Assembly: GCA_033032175.1 (NCBI GenBank)
Contig: CM065331.1
Location: 8,866,370-8,930,369 of the forward strand
Length of the DNA: 64,000 bases
Reading direction: 5' to 3'
From: Saturnia japonica
Taxonomy: Eukaryota > Arthropoda > Insecta > Lepidoptera > Saturniidae
The notes beneath the pieces are model-generated. The model was not told the DNA's origin. It was given only the letters and a program-made list of their open reading frames with translations, and made no database searches. The position numbers were made by a program, and so were the translations under genes. Shown here piece by piece: positions 34,525-47,602 of this stretch. The first letter of the stretch is position 1. Each line of letters starts with the position of its first letter.

Positions 34525-35360
34525 GTCGAAATTCGCCCATCGACTTTGTAATCATAGACTATTTTCTGTTTGACATTTGCAGTATGAACCTAAACTATGG
34601 AGGGTAGAGGTAAGGAGAACCATCTAGTATGGGGGATCAGTTGAAAAAGTGTCCACCTGTAAACAGCAAATTATGGTTCGAAGACTCGTCAAAATAGCGT
34701 TAGTTTCGGAAAAGGAAATGATATGAATTTAGCAGTTATAAACAAAGTGAAGTGTGCTGGGTTGAAAAATTTAATATTCTTCGTGAGTTTCGTAGTTAGG
34801 AGATATACAGTATTTAAAACCTGAACTATTTACGTAGTCAAATGTAATTTAGTGAATATAACCTGTAAAGCTGCTGAAATAACACAGATAGGGATTCGAT
34901 TGTTATAAACTTTTGTAGGTACATTTTTGTTATTTTTTAATAATTTCATTGTTGTTAATGTAATTAATAAATTTTTATTAATTATTTAACAATAGCGAAG
35001 TTAACGGATACATAAAAGTTTTTGATTTTTACATGGCGCTATTTTTAAATACTTTCCACTTGCTATTATAGCGCCATCTTAATTTGCTGCCTTTCAGTGG
35101 ACACTTTTTAATATACTGAGATGGTTCTCCTTACCTCTACCCACCATAACCTAAACAATGCATATTATATCACTTCACTTTTCATTGTGTCAATATTTTG
35201 AGGGGTCTAAGTTCAATGGCACTTTAGTAACAGATATTATAGATACATTTTAGCTTTCTGCACTCCTTCTCCATATAAACTTTAACCATGCCAAATCTGA
35301 GTCTTCCGTGCACGCAATACGCTTAATAAGGGGTAGAAAGCTTTTGTTTCACGTATTAAT
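34525..35360 (-). repeat. Repeat B copy split by the 553-bp MITE
   Basis: The two halves (34525-34595 and 35149-35360) join at ACCTAAAC to give the minus-strand repeat B sequence, which proves the MITE is a later insertion. Confidence 0.8.
34596..35148. mobile_element. 553-bp MITE with 8-bp target duplication
   Basis: Thirty-base inverted ends with one mismatch (TATGGAGGGTAGAGGTAAGG on the left, TATGGTGGGTAGAGGTAAGG on the right). Flanked by ACCTAAAC on both sides (34588-34595, 35149-35156). It splits a copy of another repeat, whose two halves resume exactly. The eight-base duplication suggests hAT or a similar superfamily, but the termini do not look like classic hAT ends. No coding content. 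Confidence 0.85.
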
Positions 35361-35787
35361 ATATAGATAGATAGAAGTAACACATAGCCATAAATGTCAC
35401 TTTTTGCCGAACCAAGAATTCAAAATGAATACTTCGCTCAATTTTAACTAACTGAACTAAAAAAATACTTATAATCACTGTAGTTTTCACTATAGCTTTC
35501 AGTGAAAGAAACCATTGTGATGAACTCATAGCATAGTAGGGCATTTTCCAAAGGCCACCTGCAGCTACCACTCTCATGTTGAAAATCTGTGGGCAAGCAG
35601 AAAAGAGGCGCAACTGACTAAACCACAAACCATGACTGAAAAAAAATTAAGGTTTGAAAACCTTTAAAATTATGTCACTTGTGTCCTTTAAGGCTAACTT
35701 TAACTCGAGAATCTTGTAAGAAAACAAAAAACTACTAGCGCAGTCCTACTAGGTGCGTCTTTTTCCCGTTTCTGAATTTATATACCA

Positions 35788-36421
35788 CAATATAATAAAG
35801 CGAAAGAGATTTTTCGTTTGTTTGTTTAAACACGCTAACCTCTAAAATTCTTTTTGTATATGATAGCTCGATTAACGAGGAATAGTGTAGGCTATCTATC
35901 ATTAGGCTGTAGGTCTTAGCTAGCCTTAAATATTGATTTTTGTTAAGTAATTTGGAAGTGGAAGTGTTCCCGAACTGCTTTATCCAGGTGCGCTGGCGTA
36001 ATGGTTAATGGTACGTGAATACAATGTTCTACAAAAATATTGGTCCTTGTTATATCTATAAAAATCCGCGATAGCATATCCCTATCTCTTATACATAAGC
36101 CACAATAAGGTATTTTGTGGCAAAAGTTTGTTGAATATTAAAAAGTAATTTTTGAGCATTATTTTCAGGGATGGCATACGAACAAAAGTTACTACATCAT
36201 AAAGACAATTTTATGAAGTTAAACTTTGGCCTTCATAGCATGTTATTTGGACACATACTTAGTTTAGGAGATAATGGAAAATTCAAATTATTGGTAGGGT
36301 ACTTGTGGGACGTGATAACAATTAAAATAGGCAACACGGGTGCATTGGCAGCACGGCACGGCGCGGCGCAGTTTTTGTCGGATAAAATTACCATGGGTGA
36401 AACCGTGGGGCACAAGCTAGT
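35788..36421 (+). mobile_element. Lep1-like Helitron
   Basis: Near full length: ATAATAAAGCG and GTTTGTTTGTTTAAACACGC at the 5' end, CCGTGGGGCACAAGCTAG at the 3' end. The 98-105-residue frames inside are not genes. Confidence 0.8.
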
Positions 36422-37245
36422 ATATATACAAAATTCAATTTTGTTAAAATTGGCTGATTCTCCCTTCGTTCTTGGAATGGCAGTATAGGCGTGTTCCTCC
36501 AGTTGCACTTGAGAGAGAGATTCTTCCACTATGGCGCGGGCGCTCCAATCGGATACAATTTAAACTTCATTGTTTGAAATAAGGATCACATCTTGCGTCC
36601 AAAAGTACCCATTATCTAATTCTTAATCCAGATCTTAATTTAATTAAGTTAATTCTCGGAGGTTTAAGTTAACGAGAGACTTAAATGTAACATCACAATT
36701 TAAAACGACTTAATTCGTTCGTAAAATTTTATTACTTACCTCGATACATTTGGGATTTAATTTGATTTGAATAGAAGAAACACAGGCTAACAAATTAATT
36801 TTAAAATACATCATTGTTTTAACTAGTCTCTGTTAATAGTAATTTGTTTACACAAGACGTTTATCAGACCGTAAAATTCAAAGGATAAAGCGACAGAGAA
36901 TTTAACTTACGCGTCGCCATATTATTGCCTCACGTTCCGTTTGTAGTTACTGTGTTGCCGAGCGTGAAAATAATATCCGACGTTCTATGAATTCTCGCCT
37001 TTGAGTTGGCCACACTGCAGACGTGAGAACTTTATTATTCAACGATTTGAATTCGTGCGGTAATTTTTGTAAAGTTTTAAAACTTTATATAGTATCTATT
37101 TTCGTGGTTTTTATTTTAACATCTAATTTAAATATAATGTTTGTAGGTGTAATTTTACAAATATGAAATTATAGTGCCTAGGTTTCTTGGCGGGATCTTG
37201 AGCTGCTTAAAGTTTTTGTGTACTATTGATCCTACAACTATAGTA

Positions 37246-37607
37246 ATATAATAAAGCGGAAAAGTTTTTTGTTTGTTTGTTTAAACACGCTAATCTCTGG
37301 AACTACCAGTCGGATCCGAAAAATTACTTTTGTATATGATAGCCAGACTCTTGGGGAATAGTATAGGCTATTTAAGACCAGGATACAACTCTCAGATAGC
37401 TTTAAATATTGATATTTGTTACGTAAGTTCGTAGACGAGGCCCTCCCAAATTGTTTTATCCGGGTGCTCTGGTATAATCGTTAATGATACAGAAATACAA
37501 TGTTCTACAATAATTTTGGTCCGTAATATTATATCCAAAAAGTCAGGGATAACATATGCCTATCTTTATACATAAGCCACAATAAGGTATTTTGTAACAG
37601 ATTTGTT
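37246..37607 (+). mobile_element. Lep1-like Helitron, 5' half
   Basis: Starts AGTAATATAATAAAGCGG and continues in family sequence to TTTGTAACAGATTTGTTGAC, where a tRNA-derived SINE begins. The 3' half is not clearly recognisable beyond the SINE. Confidence 0.75.
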
Positions 37608-37872
37608 GACTGCCTCTTTAGCCTAGTGGTCGTAAGCGCGACTGCTATGATCGAGGCCCTGGTTCGAATCCCAGGTCGAGCAAAATGTTATTGGGTTTTT
37701 CCTATGAAATTCTCAGTAGCAGCTCGGAGTTTGGCTTTGTGCCCGATTAATGGCAAAATAGGCTCGCCCCCTATTACATGGGACCTAAAAACATACTCCG
37801 CGAACTGTGGGTGTACATTAGTACACCTCTGCTTAACCCTTCGGGGAATACAGGCGTGATGGTATGTTATGT
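37608..37872 (+). mobile_element. tRNA-derived SINE (family 1)
   Basis: Pol III A box TTAGCCTAGTGG and B box GGTTCGAATCC near the start, followed by a conserved body (AAATTCTCAGTAGCAGCTCG, ATTACATGGGACCTAAAAAC, AACCCTTCGGGG). About 265 bases. Not a tRNA gene: the acceptor stem cannot fold. Confidence 0.85.
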
Positions 37873-38351
37873 TCAAAATTAAATTCTTATGATAAATAAC
37901 GTATTTATTTCGATAAGGATTACCAAGGATTAGGATTATTAAGGAATACCATGAACATAAAAACACCTTCGCAAATAATTCATTATTTTAGAACAAATTT
38001 TATTACCATAAAAAAGGTTATATTGAGTTAATCTTTAAAAGATACCCATATGCTATCGCGGACTTTTTTTAGAACTTTAGAGAAACAATTTCATCCCACA
38101 TGATTGTTGCATAACTTTAACCATTTACGCAGCGAACGCAATGTTAGCTCTTAAAAGAAATAAAATTTGCCTGTTTTTCCAACATTTTTCAACTTCCTCA
38201 TCATTTTTCATACTTTGACTTTCTCGACAAATGGGCTATCCAACACTGAAATATTTATTCCATTCGAACCAGTAGTTCCTGAGATTAGCTCATTCAACCA
38301 AACAAAGAAACAAACTCTTCAGTTTTTTAATATTAGTATAGATTTATTGAG

Positions 38352-38868
38352 AACTAGTTGTGCCCGTGGACTACAGAATGCCCGCGCGAATCTTGCTCCT
38401 CCGCTCCTGGATATTTTAATGACAAAAATGCTTATTGTGGGTGTTTCTTAGACGATAGATGTATACACTCCCGGAGTTTTTTGTAACTCTTTTTAATGTC
38501 TATAATTATATAGAACATTAATTTGCTATATCTCTTATGATTTACTCAGCATAAGCCATTTAAGCGCCCGAATTGATTCATCATGACTAGTTTTTATTTA
38601 TTTACGCGCAACTCCAATTCTTTTTTCTAAATTAAAAGTAGCCCAAGTACTCCTTATAACATCAGCTATCTGCCAGTGTAAGTCCCGTCAAAATCGATCT
38701 AACCGTTTCGGAGATTATTCGGAACAAACACAGAGACACAAAAAATTTCTAAATTGGTTTTTTGTTATAGGTATCGTATTAACTTTCATAGGCATTTAGT
38801 GAAAAGCTGTTATATTGACATTACAAACGAACACTTCAGATTTATTTATTTTTATGGACTAGGATTAG
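38352..38868 (-). repeat. GCTTATTGTGGGT family copy
   Basis: From GAACTAGTTGTGCCCGTGGA to a degraded 3' end near 38868; the body shares TTGCTATATCTCTTATG and GTTTCGGAGATTATTCGG with the 44.8-kb copy. Confidence 0.65.
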
Positions 38869-38879
38869 GATATAATGTA

Positions 38880-38942
38880 ACTGCCTCATTAGCCTAGTGG
38901 TCGTAAGCTCGACTGCTATGCTCGAGGTCCTGGGTTCGATTC
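38880..38942 (+). mobile_element. SINE family 1, tRNA-like head only
   Basis: ACTGCCTCATTAGCCTAGTG through the B box GGTTCGATTCC, then a sharp break into unrelated AT-rich DNA. Confidence 0.75.
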
Positions 38943-40084
38943 CTTATATTTCTTGTTTAATTGGTGAATTGTTGAGAGTCGAACAACTTTCCGTATTCCT
39001 CCCAAGCGCCATCTATATAATTACACTGCAGTCTATAATAATAAAGTACTGTTTATTTTTTAGTTTAGTTTTTTATTGATTGATGCAAAGAAAAGAAAAA
39101 TCTACGGTCAGTTCGCGAATGACCGATGGTTTGAAAATTGTTAGTACATAACCGTTATTGTTCGGCGCGGTTCAAATCAACGGAATAGTGTTGGCCCGAG
39201 CATACTCGATATCGACACTATGAAGCTTGTAAGCAGTATTTTTATCGCATTTTATTTATGAACGCTGTTTCGTTGAATTGTTACAGGGTAAAGGTAAAGT
39301 CAATTATATTCTCGGGTTATATTGTACATACCTACAAGTAGACTCAATCTTTTTACCTAAATAAAAACACTAGCTGTGCCCATGGTTCCGCTCGCGTGTA
39401 CTTCAGAATTTCGTCGGCCGAGCGCAGGTCTAAATTGTGCCACCCTTACTCCCACTCACGGCGGTCGCCCGTCGGTTATTGTAAAGACAAAGTGCTTATT
39501 GTGAGTGATCCTTAAAAGGTAGACATAATATCGCTGACTTGTTTATATATAAGTCCTTTTGAAATTTAATTTTATATATCTCATAGATATAATTTAGGTA
39601 CTTACTGTAAGCCATTTAGCACAAAAAGGGTCTTTTTTCCTGCATTAATTTAGCATTATCGTAACTAATTATTTATTATATTACTTTATCTTACAAAATG
39701 TATCCTATAACCTAGCCAGTTAATAGGAATTTTATAAAAATATGTAAATGGGATAAGTGGTTTTCGAGTGAAAATAAAAACAGCCAGAAAGACAGAGAAG
39801 TTGAGTTTTATAATATGTATAGATAAAAACCGGTTTAATCGATATCGATAATTAAAATATAGGACGCTGTCACATGACTATAGACCTGTTGAATGTTGCG
39901 CTTCGAAAGTAATTTCCCCGGAGGTCTATTGAGGGTGAGTTCGGAAAATATTCGGAAAATTGAAGATAAATGTGTCTATTTTATGAATAGACTGGGATTT
40001 CTATTTTCTATAATAAGTAATTGAAATATTAGCTATTGTTGTGTTAAGGTTAAGATTATTTATCTGGCATTTTCAGGTTCGATC

Positions 40085-40290
40085 CTTATAGACTTGATAT
40101 GTTTTAGAAGCAACGAGTCTTAGGGTTAGTAAGACAAAAGTTTTTGTTAGGTTTTACAATAAACTACCTAAACGCATTACTGATTTTACGGATAATAAGT
40201 TCAAGAATCATGTTAAGCTGGTTTTATTGTCAAAGGGGTATTATAGGGTGGCTGATTACGTGAATGATGGTGATGTCTGGATGTGATTCC
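40085..40290 (+). pseudogene. LINE tail fragment, plus strand
   Basis: Encodes V-R-F-Y-N-K-L-P-K-R-I-T-D-F and K-F-K-N-H-V-K-L-V-L-L-S-K-G-Y-Y, the same C-terminal end as the LINE at 42.6-43.3 kb, ending D-V-W-M-stop. Confidence 0.75.
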
Positions 40291-40329
40291 CTCTCTGTAT
40301 ATCTACTGAACATGAGAATCTATCTATCT

Positions 40330-40931
40330 ATACTAATATAATAAATCGAAATAGTTTTTTTTGTTTGTTTGTGTTAAACACGCTAATCTCTAGAACTACC
40401 AGTCGCATTCGAAAAATTCTTATTGTATATGATAGCCAGACTCTCGAGGAATAGTATAAGCTCCTTATGATTATGCTACAACTCTCACACATACTTAAAT
40501 ATTTATTTTTGTTACGTAAGTCGGAAGTCGAGGCCCTCTCGAACTACATTAACCGTGTGCGCTGGCGTAATCGTTAATGATGCGGAAATACAATGTTCTA
40601 CAATAATATTGATCCTTAGTACATCTAAAAAAAAGTCAGGTATAGCATATGTTTATCTTTTATACATAAGCCACAATAAGGTATTTTGTGACAAAGATGT
40701 GTTTACAATTACAAAATGATTTATAAGCATTATTCTTAGACATGACATATACAAAAGTCACTTCATCATAAAAACAATTATATGAAGTTAAATTTTGCTG
40801 TTTATAGTATGCTATTTGGAGACGTAGTTTACGAAAAATTAAATATTAAAATAATTTTTACTTGCGGGAAGAACAATTATTATAAACTACACGGGTGCGT
40901 TGGTGGCGCTGTGTTTGTCGGACAAACAAGT

Positions 40932-40935
<4 letters not shown>
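40330..40935 (+). mobile_element. Lep1-like Helitron ending in an AT microsatellite
   Basis: Starts TACTAATATAATAAATCG and runs to GTGTTTGTCGGACAAACAAG, where the usual 3' end is replaced by a long TA repeat. Confidence 0.75.
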
Positions 40936-40970
<35 letters not shown>

Positions 40971-40981
40971 TATATATATAA
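40935..40981. repeat. TA dinucleotide microsatellite
   Basis: About 23 TA units with one slip (ATAATA) at the 3' end of a Helitron. Confidence 0.9.
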
Positions 40982-41024
40982 TTAATAATAATAAACTATT
41001 TAAAAAAAATTATAAAGCAGATCG

Positions 41025-41130
41025 AGATTTTTACTGGTTCTTCTCGGTGACTGGAATGTTCGTCCGAACTGGTACCTAATAGTGTATTGACATACACATA
41101 TGTCTTCTTAGGGCTAAAACTTAAAAAATA
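41025..41130 (+). repeat. LINE 3' UTR relic
   Basis: GATCGAGATTTTTACTGGTTCTTCTCGGTG and TCTTCTTAGGGC match the 3' tail of the same LINE family; strongly diverged. Confidence 0.5.
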
Positions 41131-41454
41131 TGTATGAATTTTACTTATTGCATGATGGCTCAGTCATAGTTTGAACAGACACCACGTCCATCGACGTGAT
41201 TTAGAATCACTGAAAAGAGCCTGAGCCTTGAATATATTTTCATTAACATCAAGATAAATATGGCGTTCGTAACAAGAAAATTTAATATTTTTTAATGAAA
41301 TTATTAATTTTAAAATATCTGTTCTATTCAAACAGTGGGGAATATAGAATTTAAAATGATGCTTGAATTATTAATTTTGAAGTAGAATTTACGGAGAAAA
41401 AACATCATTGCCAAATGAAAATAATACAATATATCAAATAAATCTATACAACTT

Positions 41455-41790
41455 GAAGCAAAAGTTTTCTACGCCTTTTTAAACATATTGCGTGCACGGA
41501 ACACTGTGAGATTTAGCATGGTTAAAGTTTATATGGAGAAGGAATGCGGAAAGCTAAAATTTATCTATAATATCTGTTACTAATATATATTAAAAAAAAT
41601 TAATTAATACTGTGAATCCTAACCCGGCCAGTGCCATTGAACTTAGACCCCCCAAAATATTGACATTGTCACTCAACGAAAAGTGACAGCAAGTGATGTA
41701 GATAATACTCATTGTTTATGAATACTGTAAATGTCAAACAGAAAATAGTCTAACATCAAAAAGTCGCTGGTCGAAATTCGATCTCGGGGT
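41455..41790 (+). repeat. Repeat B, near-complete copy
   Basis: Contains the same blocks as the 13.2-kb copy (GAAGCAAAAGTTTTCTACGC, TTTATATGGAGAAGGAATGC, CAAACAGAAAATAGTCTA) over about 335 bases. Confidence 0.75.
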
Positions 41791-42599
41791 CGCGATGGTA
41801 TGGCAATCGCTAGTTATAATAAAAACAGTAAAAATCTTATAGCCTACGCGAGTGCAGCCATGAACGGAAAGCTATTATGATATAATTTAAGCTTTGCATC
41901 AAATTTATTCGAGAGATAACCAAACAACGCTCTTGTATGCAAAGCTTTTGAATGCCAGCCGTTCTAAAGTATATTTAGCAATATAGTTCAAACAATGAAT
42001 TTATATTAATAAATATGTAGTTCAGTCTATTACATGTATTTTTTTTTATAGACACCTATATAAAAGAGACTCATCACTATATAGGCCGTAATAAAAATTG
42101 TCACACCGCGTTTTTATGTTTGGATTTAAGTTAAAAACGGCTTGACCGATTCTTATGAATTTTCGTACACGGAAAGGTTATGTCATTGTTCAATTTCCAA
42201 TAATAGTTTTAGAAATCGTAGAACAAATATTTCCAAAATAAAAATATTTTTTATTTTATCCTTAACCCATTCTGATGACATTTTGTACACGCGCAAGTAT
42301 ATATCATTCTATAATTTATGGGCTATAGCAATTGTTAATAAGACTGTTAGAAATCTAAAATTTAGTAAAAACGCGTGCGGAGCCGCAGGGCGCTTCTAGT
42401 TGTGTATAAGTATAGATTAGCAATTAGTAATAAAAAATCTGTCATTAATTCGAAAAGATAAATCAAAATTCAAACAACGCTTTAACAAGATGGTGGGGTG
42501 GTACCCATGTTAGAAAAGACAATGAAACAACTCAATCTCAAAATGCCTGTTTGCAGTAATTATTTATGTGAGGTCACGAAGTCACTAGTGCACAAAATC

Positions 42600-43320
42600 A
42601 AAATCATCTTTATTCAATTTAGGCCCTAAGAAGGCACTTATGAACGTCAAAACACTGCTGCCGGTTCGGAAAACGTCCCAGACATCGAGAAGAACCGGTA
42701 AGAAACTCGATCGGGTTTATCTTTTTTTTGTCAACTGTACAAATGTTAATATAACAGCCACAATAATAATCATTTAATGGATGCACAGAGAGGGAGTCAC
42801 TTCCAGACATCACTATCATTCACATAAAATGATCCCTCCTATAATAACCTTTTGACAGTAAAGCCCGCTTGACATGGTTCTTGAACTTGCTGTCCGGTAA
42901 ATCAGTAATGTGCTTAGGAATCTTATTATAAAACCTAACACTATTACCTAAAAAAACTTTTATTAATCTTACTAAGTCTAAAACACGGTACGAATAATTT
43001 ATATCTATTTCTAGTATTAATATTGTGCTGATCTTTGACAAAATCTAGTTTGACTAAGTTTTTGCGAATATACATTAAGTTATCAAGTATATATTGGGAG
43101 GGAAAAGTTAATATACCATATTCAACAATAATCAACACGTAAAATACCACCGAAATATAGGGCCAAATAACATAATTTAAATAAAGAAGATGGCAAACAA
43201 GCAAGCGACCCGCTTCATGGTAGCCTATAAACGCTTGCAATACCATAACACAGGAACACAACGCTAGGTTATTTGGACGTATAACACAAGTCGGACTCCC
43301 CCAAAGGAGAGATATCTCCA
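42600..43320 (-). pseudogene. LINE (Jockey/CR1-like) 3' end
   Basis: Minus-strand end of a reverse-transcriptase ORF in two frames: a hydrophobic segment, D-Q-H-N-I-N-T-R-N-R-Y-K-L, and NSVRFYNKIPKHITDLPDSK-F-K-N-H-V-K, followed by a 3' tail with GTTTCTTACCGGTTCTTCTC. One frameshift and no upstream catalytic domain; 5'-truncated and dead. Confidence 0.8.
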
Positions 43321-43339
43321 AAAAAAAACTGCTTCCTGT

Positions 43340-43604
43340 CTCTCTTAAAAAGGGGTTGATTAGATCTAATCAAAAACTCGTCAAAAAAATGCACTTCCGT
43401 AACATGATGCACGTATTTCTCGTGCACCTCTTAATTTCCCCCCTACTAAACATGACAAAAGCTTTAAAACCCTCTCTTAAAAAGGGGTTGATAAGATCTC
43501 ATCAAAATCTCGTCAAAAAATGCACTTCCGTAACATGATGCACGTATTTCGCGTGCACCTCTCAATTTTCCCCCTACTAAACATGACAAAAGCTTTAAAA
43601 AGAA
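43340..43604 (+). repeat. Two-unit tandem repeat, period 132
   Basis: CTCTCTTAAAAAGGGGTTGA starts at 43340 and again at 43472; the units stay aligned through GCACTTCCGTAACATGATGC to GACAAAAGCTTTAAAA. It sits between a LINE tail and a repeat B copy. Confidence 0.8.
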
Positions 43605-44783
43605 ATTTGATCAGCGACCTTTTGATCATAGACTATTTTCTGTTTGACATTTACAGTATTCATAAACAATGAGTATTATCTAAATCACTTGCTGTCACTT
43701 TTCGTTGAGTGACAATGTCAATATTTGGGGGGTCTAAGTTCATTGGCACTCGACGGGTAAGCACTACGCGTTCAGCGATATGTTTACTTGACGTGATGAC
43801 GTTTAATATAACAAATAACGCATACGAAGTCACGGTTATCAGCTAGTTTATAAATTAAGTGATTTTATCCGATGGAGAGACAGAAATAGTAACATACATA
43901 ATATATCGCAGTCTCGGAAACCGCGTTCAAACGATTCGTAAGAAACAAACGCGTGTAATTACAGATTTTCGCGTAGGTTTTACTTTAAGTCCTTATTGAG
44001 TTTATTTTCACTAATGTTTTTGATGTAAAACGTCTAATGCGGCGGGTCAGACCGGTTGTTGATTGGTCCCAATGATGGCGGAGTGGTGCAGAGTTCTTTT
44101 TTTTTTAATAGACAGACTGGATCGTTTTGAACCTTAGTGTTAAAACATGGATAATTAAAAGCGATTGGTAGCGCCCGCAACCACCATACACATAGTAATA
44201 AAACAAACGTCTTCACAGTGACTTTGTTATAATTTCTCTTGTTTCAGGATCACTCGGTGTATTTTTTTTTAAATCTATATCTTAATACGTGAAGCAAAAT
44301 CTTTCGGTACCTTTTTAAGCGTATTGCGTGCACGAAAGTTTATATGGAGAAGGAGTGCAGAAAGCTAAAATTTCTATAATATCTTTTACTAATATATTAA
44401 ATAAAATAAATTTATACTGCGAATCCAAAAATCGTAGTTTCTTATAAGTTATATAACGTTATAACTGACTTATAAAAAAGAGTTGATTATCAATTCGATT
44501 GTATATATATATATTTTTTTTTTTTATGTTTAGCCATAACTTTTTTGTTTGTGAATTGATTTAGGTAATTATTTTTTATTGGAAACGGGATACTTCAAGC
44601 TTAGTTACAATTTTAATTTCATTAGCATTGGACCTTCGACTTCGAAGATACACCAGGTAACTCCCCAAAGTCATCGAAGCTGGTTTTTCTTTTTTTTTTT
44701 GTAAAAATATTCTTGTTATTGAATGAGTACGTAAGTAGCACATACCTACCGGTTAATCAAAACTTAAAAGTCGTTTATAATAA

Positions 44784-45312
44784 ACTAGCAGTGTCCCGCG
44801 GCTTCGCTCACGTAGACTAGTGAATACAGAATGTCTGCGCGAATCCTGCACCCCCGCTGCCAGCTATTTTAAAGACAAAAATGCTTATTGTGGGTGTTCC
44901 TTAGAAGACAGATGTATACTCTCCCGAACTTTTTTGTAGGTCTTTTAAATGCCTATAATTATGTAGAACATTAATTTGCTATATCTCTTATGGTTTACTC
45001 TGCATAAGCCATTTAAGCGCCCGAATTGATTCACAATGACCAGTTTTTTTTTATTTGTGCGGAACCCTAAGTCTTTTTCTAAAATAAAAGTAGTCTAAGT
45101 TACTTCCTATATCATCAGCTATCTATCAGTGAAAATCCCGTCAAAATCGGTCCAACTGTTTCGGAGATTACCCGGAACAAACAGACAGACACACAAAAAT
45201 TTTAAAAATTGGTGTTGTTATAGGTATCGTATATACTTTCATATGCATTTAGTAAAAAACTGTTATTTTGACATTACAAACAGACACTTCAATTTTACTA
45301 ATTGTATAGATA
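44784..45312 (-). repeat. GCTTATTGTGGGT family, near-complete copy
   Basis: Runs from ACTAGCAGTGTCCCGCGGCT to TTTTACTAATTGTATAGAT, about 530 bases, with no coding content. Confidence 0.7.
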
Positions 45313-45369
45313 ATAAAAAATAAATAATAGTTTTAAAATAAATTTAAATTTAAATTTAAAATAAAATTT

Positions 45370-45590
45370 TTTAAAACCCCTCTCAGGTGAAGGCCAAAGC
45401 TTGCCGTTTTTCTCCGTCTTTAGCTGTCTGTTGCCATAGTGGGCCAGCTATTTTTTATTTCGTCTTCGCAACGAGTGTATGGTCTTCGTAGGAGGCATTT
45501 TCCTTGTGGCCCTTTCCACGACATGACCGTTTTGTTCCATCTGTTGTCCTGAGTATGTACTTTGTACTTTTGAAATGCTTTGTATCTGGA
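45370..45590 (-). pseudogene. LINE ORF2 tail relic, minus strand
   Basis: Broken minus-strand frame with T-D-G-W-N-K-T-V-M-S-W and R-R-P-Y-T-R-C-E-D-E, resembling the W-A-G-H..R-R-P-T-R-W end of a LINE ORF2 common in insects. Confidence 0.55.
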
Positions 45591-45599
45591 TCAAAGACA

Positions 45600-47590
45600 T
45601 AAATATAGGTCAATATAATCAAAAATTACTCAAATCGGAAACATTAACATTTTTAATACTTTATGTGCCATGTGTTTTGGCACTATTGTCTGACAATGTA
45701 CCTAATGTGATAATGCTGAGTGAAATACACACCATCACTCCTGCGTGATATACCAGAAATATCCTGCAATATTATTGTTATTTATGTTTGTGTTCCATTT
45801 CAGTACACATATAATCGTGAAACTTTCTTTCTACTCCATTTCTTTTATTTCTTACTTAAACACAATTAATCTTGAGTCATAATTTATCTAACCTTCCGCA
45901 TCTACCCTAATTTTTGGAAGGCACAATAGGCAAAACATGGCATCCCCAACTACTCAGGGCTACCAATTCCCGTACGAAAGACTTTGTTTATTGAACAGAC
46001 TGTAACGATAGGCCTATGGTTGTTATGATTACGATTAATTAAAAATAGTGACATCTAGTTTCGAAATCTGAATTTATTACTTATTAATTCATTTTATATT
46101 CGTAATAGTCAATCATAATTAGTTAATTACGTTTAAAAAATACACTGAAAATAACCGAGTGTTAAAATTAAAAACTTTTATGTAATATCAAATAGCTAGA
46201 AACACTTCAAACAATATCTCATTAAATTCTAATTATAGGATTGAGAATAATCCACGGGTTTTGATACGCCGCGGCGCCGACGTAATAATAAGCACGCGGC
46301 ATGCTTTAAGCGAAAGGTTAATCGGCTTTGAACCAAAGACCGTTACTATCGGTTCATTATTAGAACGAAAACCGATAATATAATATGCATATCGCCAAAT
46401 TATATTTAGGTGGGTCATATAAGTCGATATTAAAATAACTTGATAAATGGAGATGATCATTATAAATATTTCATAATTAATTTTAGACACGTAACCTATA
46501 AGCTGGAGAGATAATATTTGGTACAGTCTTCTTCTTTTTCTTCCTTTTATTGAATGGAAACTGTGCTCTTATACAATTCCGCTAAAGTCACATAAATAGA
46601 ACATGTATTTTATCAAGTTACCTATCTTGCAAATATTCAAACATAGCTTCAACAAGATGACGGCTCCCTTGTTAAAATTTTCCCGGGAGATTTTTTCGCT
46701 ACTTAAAATGCATGTTTCCAGTTATTATTTATAATCAACGTCACTAGTGATTACACTTCACTACATCACAGAAAATGCTACCAAAATTACATAATATAGA
46801 GCCAAATAATATAATATTCAACAGTCTTTTTCATCTCTTAACAGTCTTTTATGGGGGACAAGTTGAAAATGCAGCAAATTACAATTCAAAAACCCACCAA
46901 AATGGCGCTCAATATACACTAGTGTAATAAGAGGGAATGTACTAGGGACGAGGGAGGCTAGGTACCGTATGCCCACCCTAATTTGACGCTTTTTCATAGA
47001 CAGAGATGTCCTCTTGGACTCTACCATCCATAATTTATTGGAAACTATGTTCATTCACAACTCTTTCAACGTCACAGGAATTTTTAATAATAAATTCCTT
47101 GTAATTTTCAAACATAGCTTAACATCGAAGCTTCGTTGTTAAAACTATCCAGGATGTTTTTCTTGCAACTTAAAATGCACGTTTCTAGTTAGTTTCGAAG
47201 CAATAATGGGTCAGTGGTAGCTCCGCAATCAACGTGCCTAAAATTTCGGTGAAGGAAAACATCGTGATGATTCCTTAGCATGATGGTAGGGCTTTTTCTA
47301 ATACTCGCCCGGTTAGCCACCACCTCTAAAATCAAACTTTGTCTCTAACATCACAAGATGTATTTCTGCAGTTACATTTGGGAGCCAGCCCATCATCAAT
47401 TAGGGTCACATATGTCTCTCAACATCACGTGAGATATTCGTACATATGGCCAAACGCTAAAACCTTTAAATAATTAAAAAAAAACTAGAAAAAACATAAG
47501 TCACTAGCAAGTTGAATAGGGTTTTAACGTTCATTAGGTTCTAGGAGCCTAAATCGAAAAAAGTATGCTTGAGATTGATTTTTATTTTAA
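45600..47590. other. Gene-free stretch before NPF
   Basis: No exon seen. A repeat C copy lies at 47210-47340, and 46855-46925 resembles the left interior of the 553-bp MITE (GGGGGACAAGTTGAAAATGC). No obvious NPF leader exon or TATA box close to the coding exon. Confidence 0.45.
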
Positions 47591-47602
47591 TTTTCAGACA
47601 AA

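Noticed and set aside
37612..37685. tRNA-like sequences with A and B boxes (also at 4.7, 23.4, 30.7, 38.9 and 52.1 kb)
   Set aside because: Acceptor stems do not fold and each continues into a shared SINE body, so they are SINE heads, not tRNA genes.
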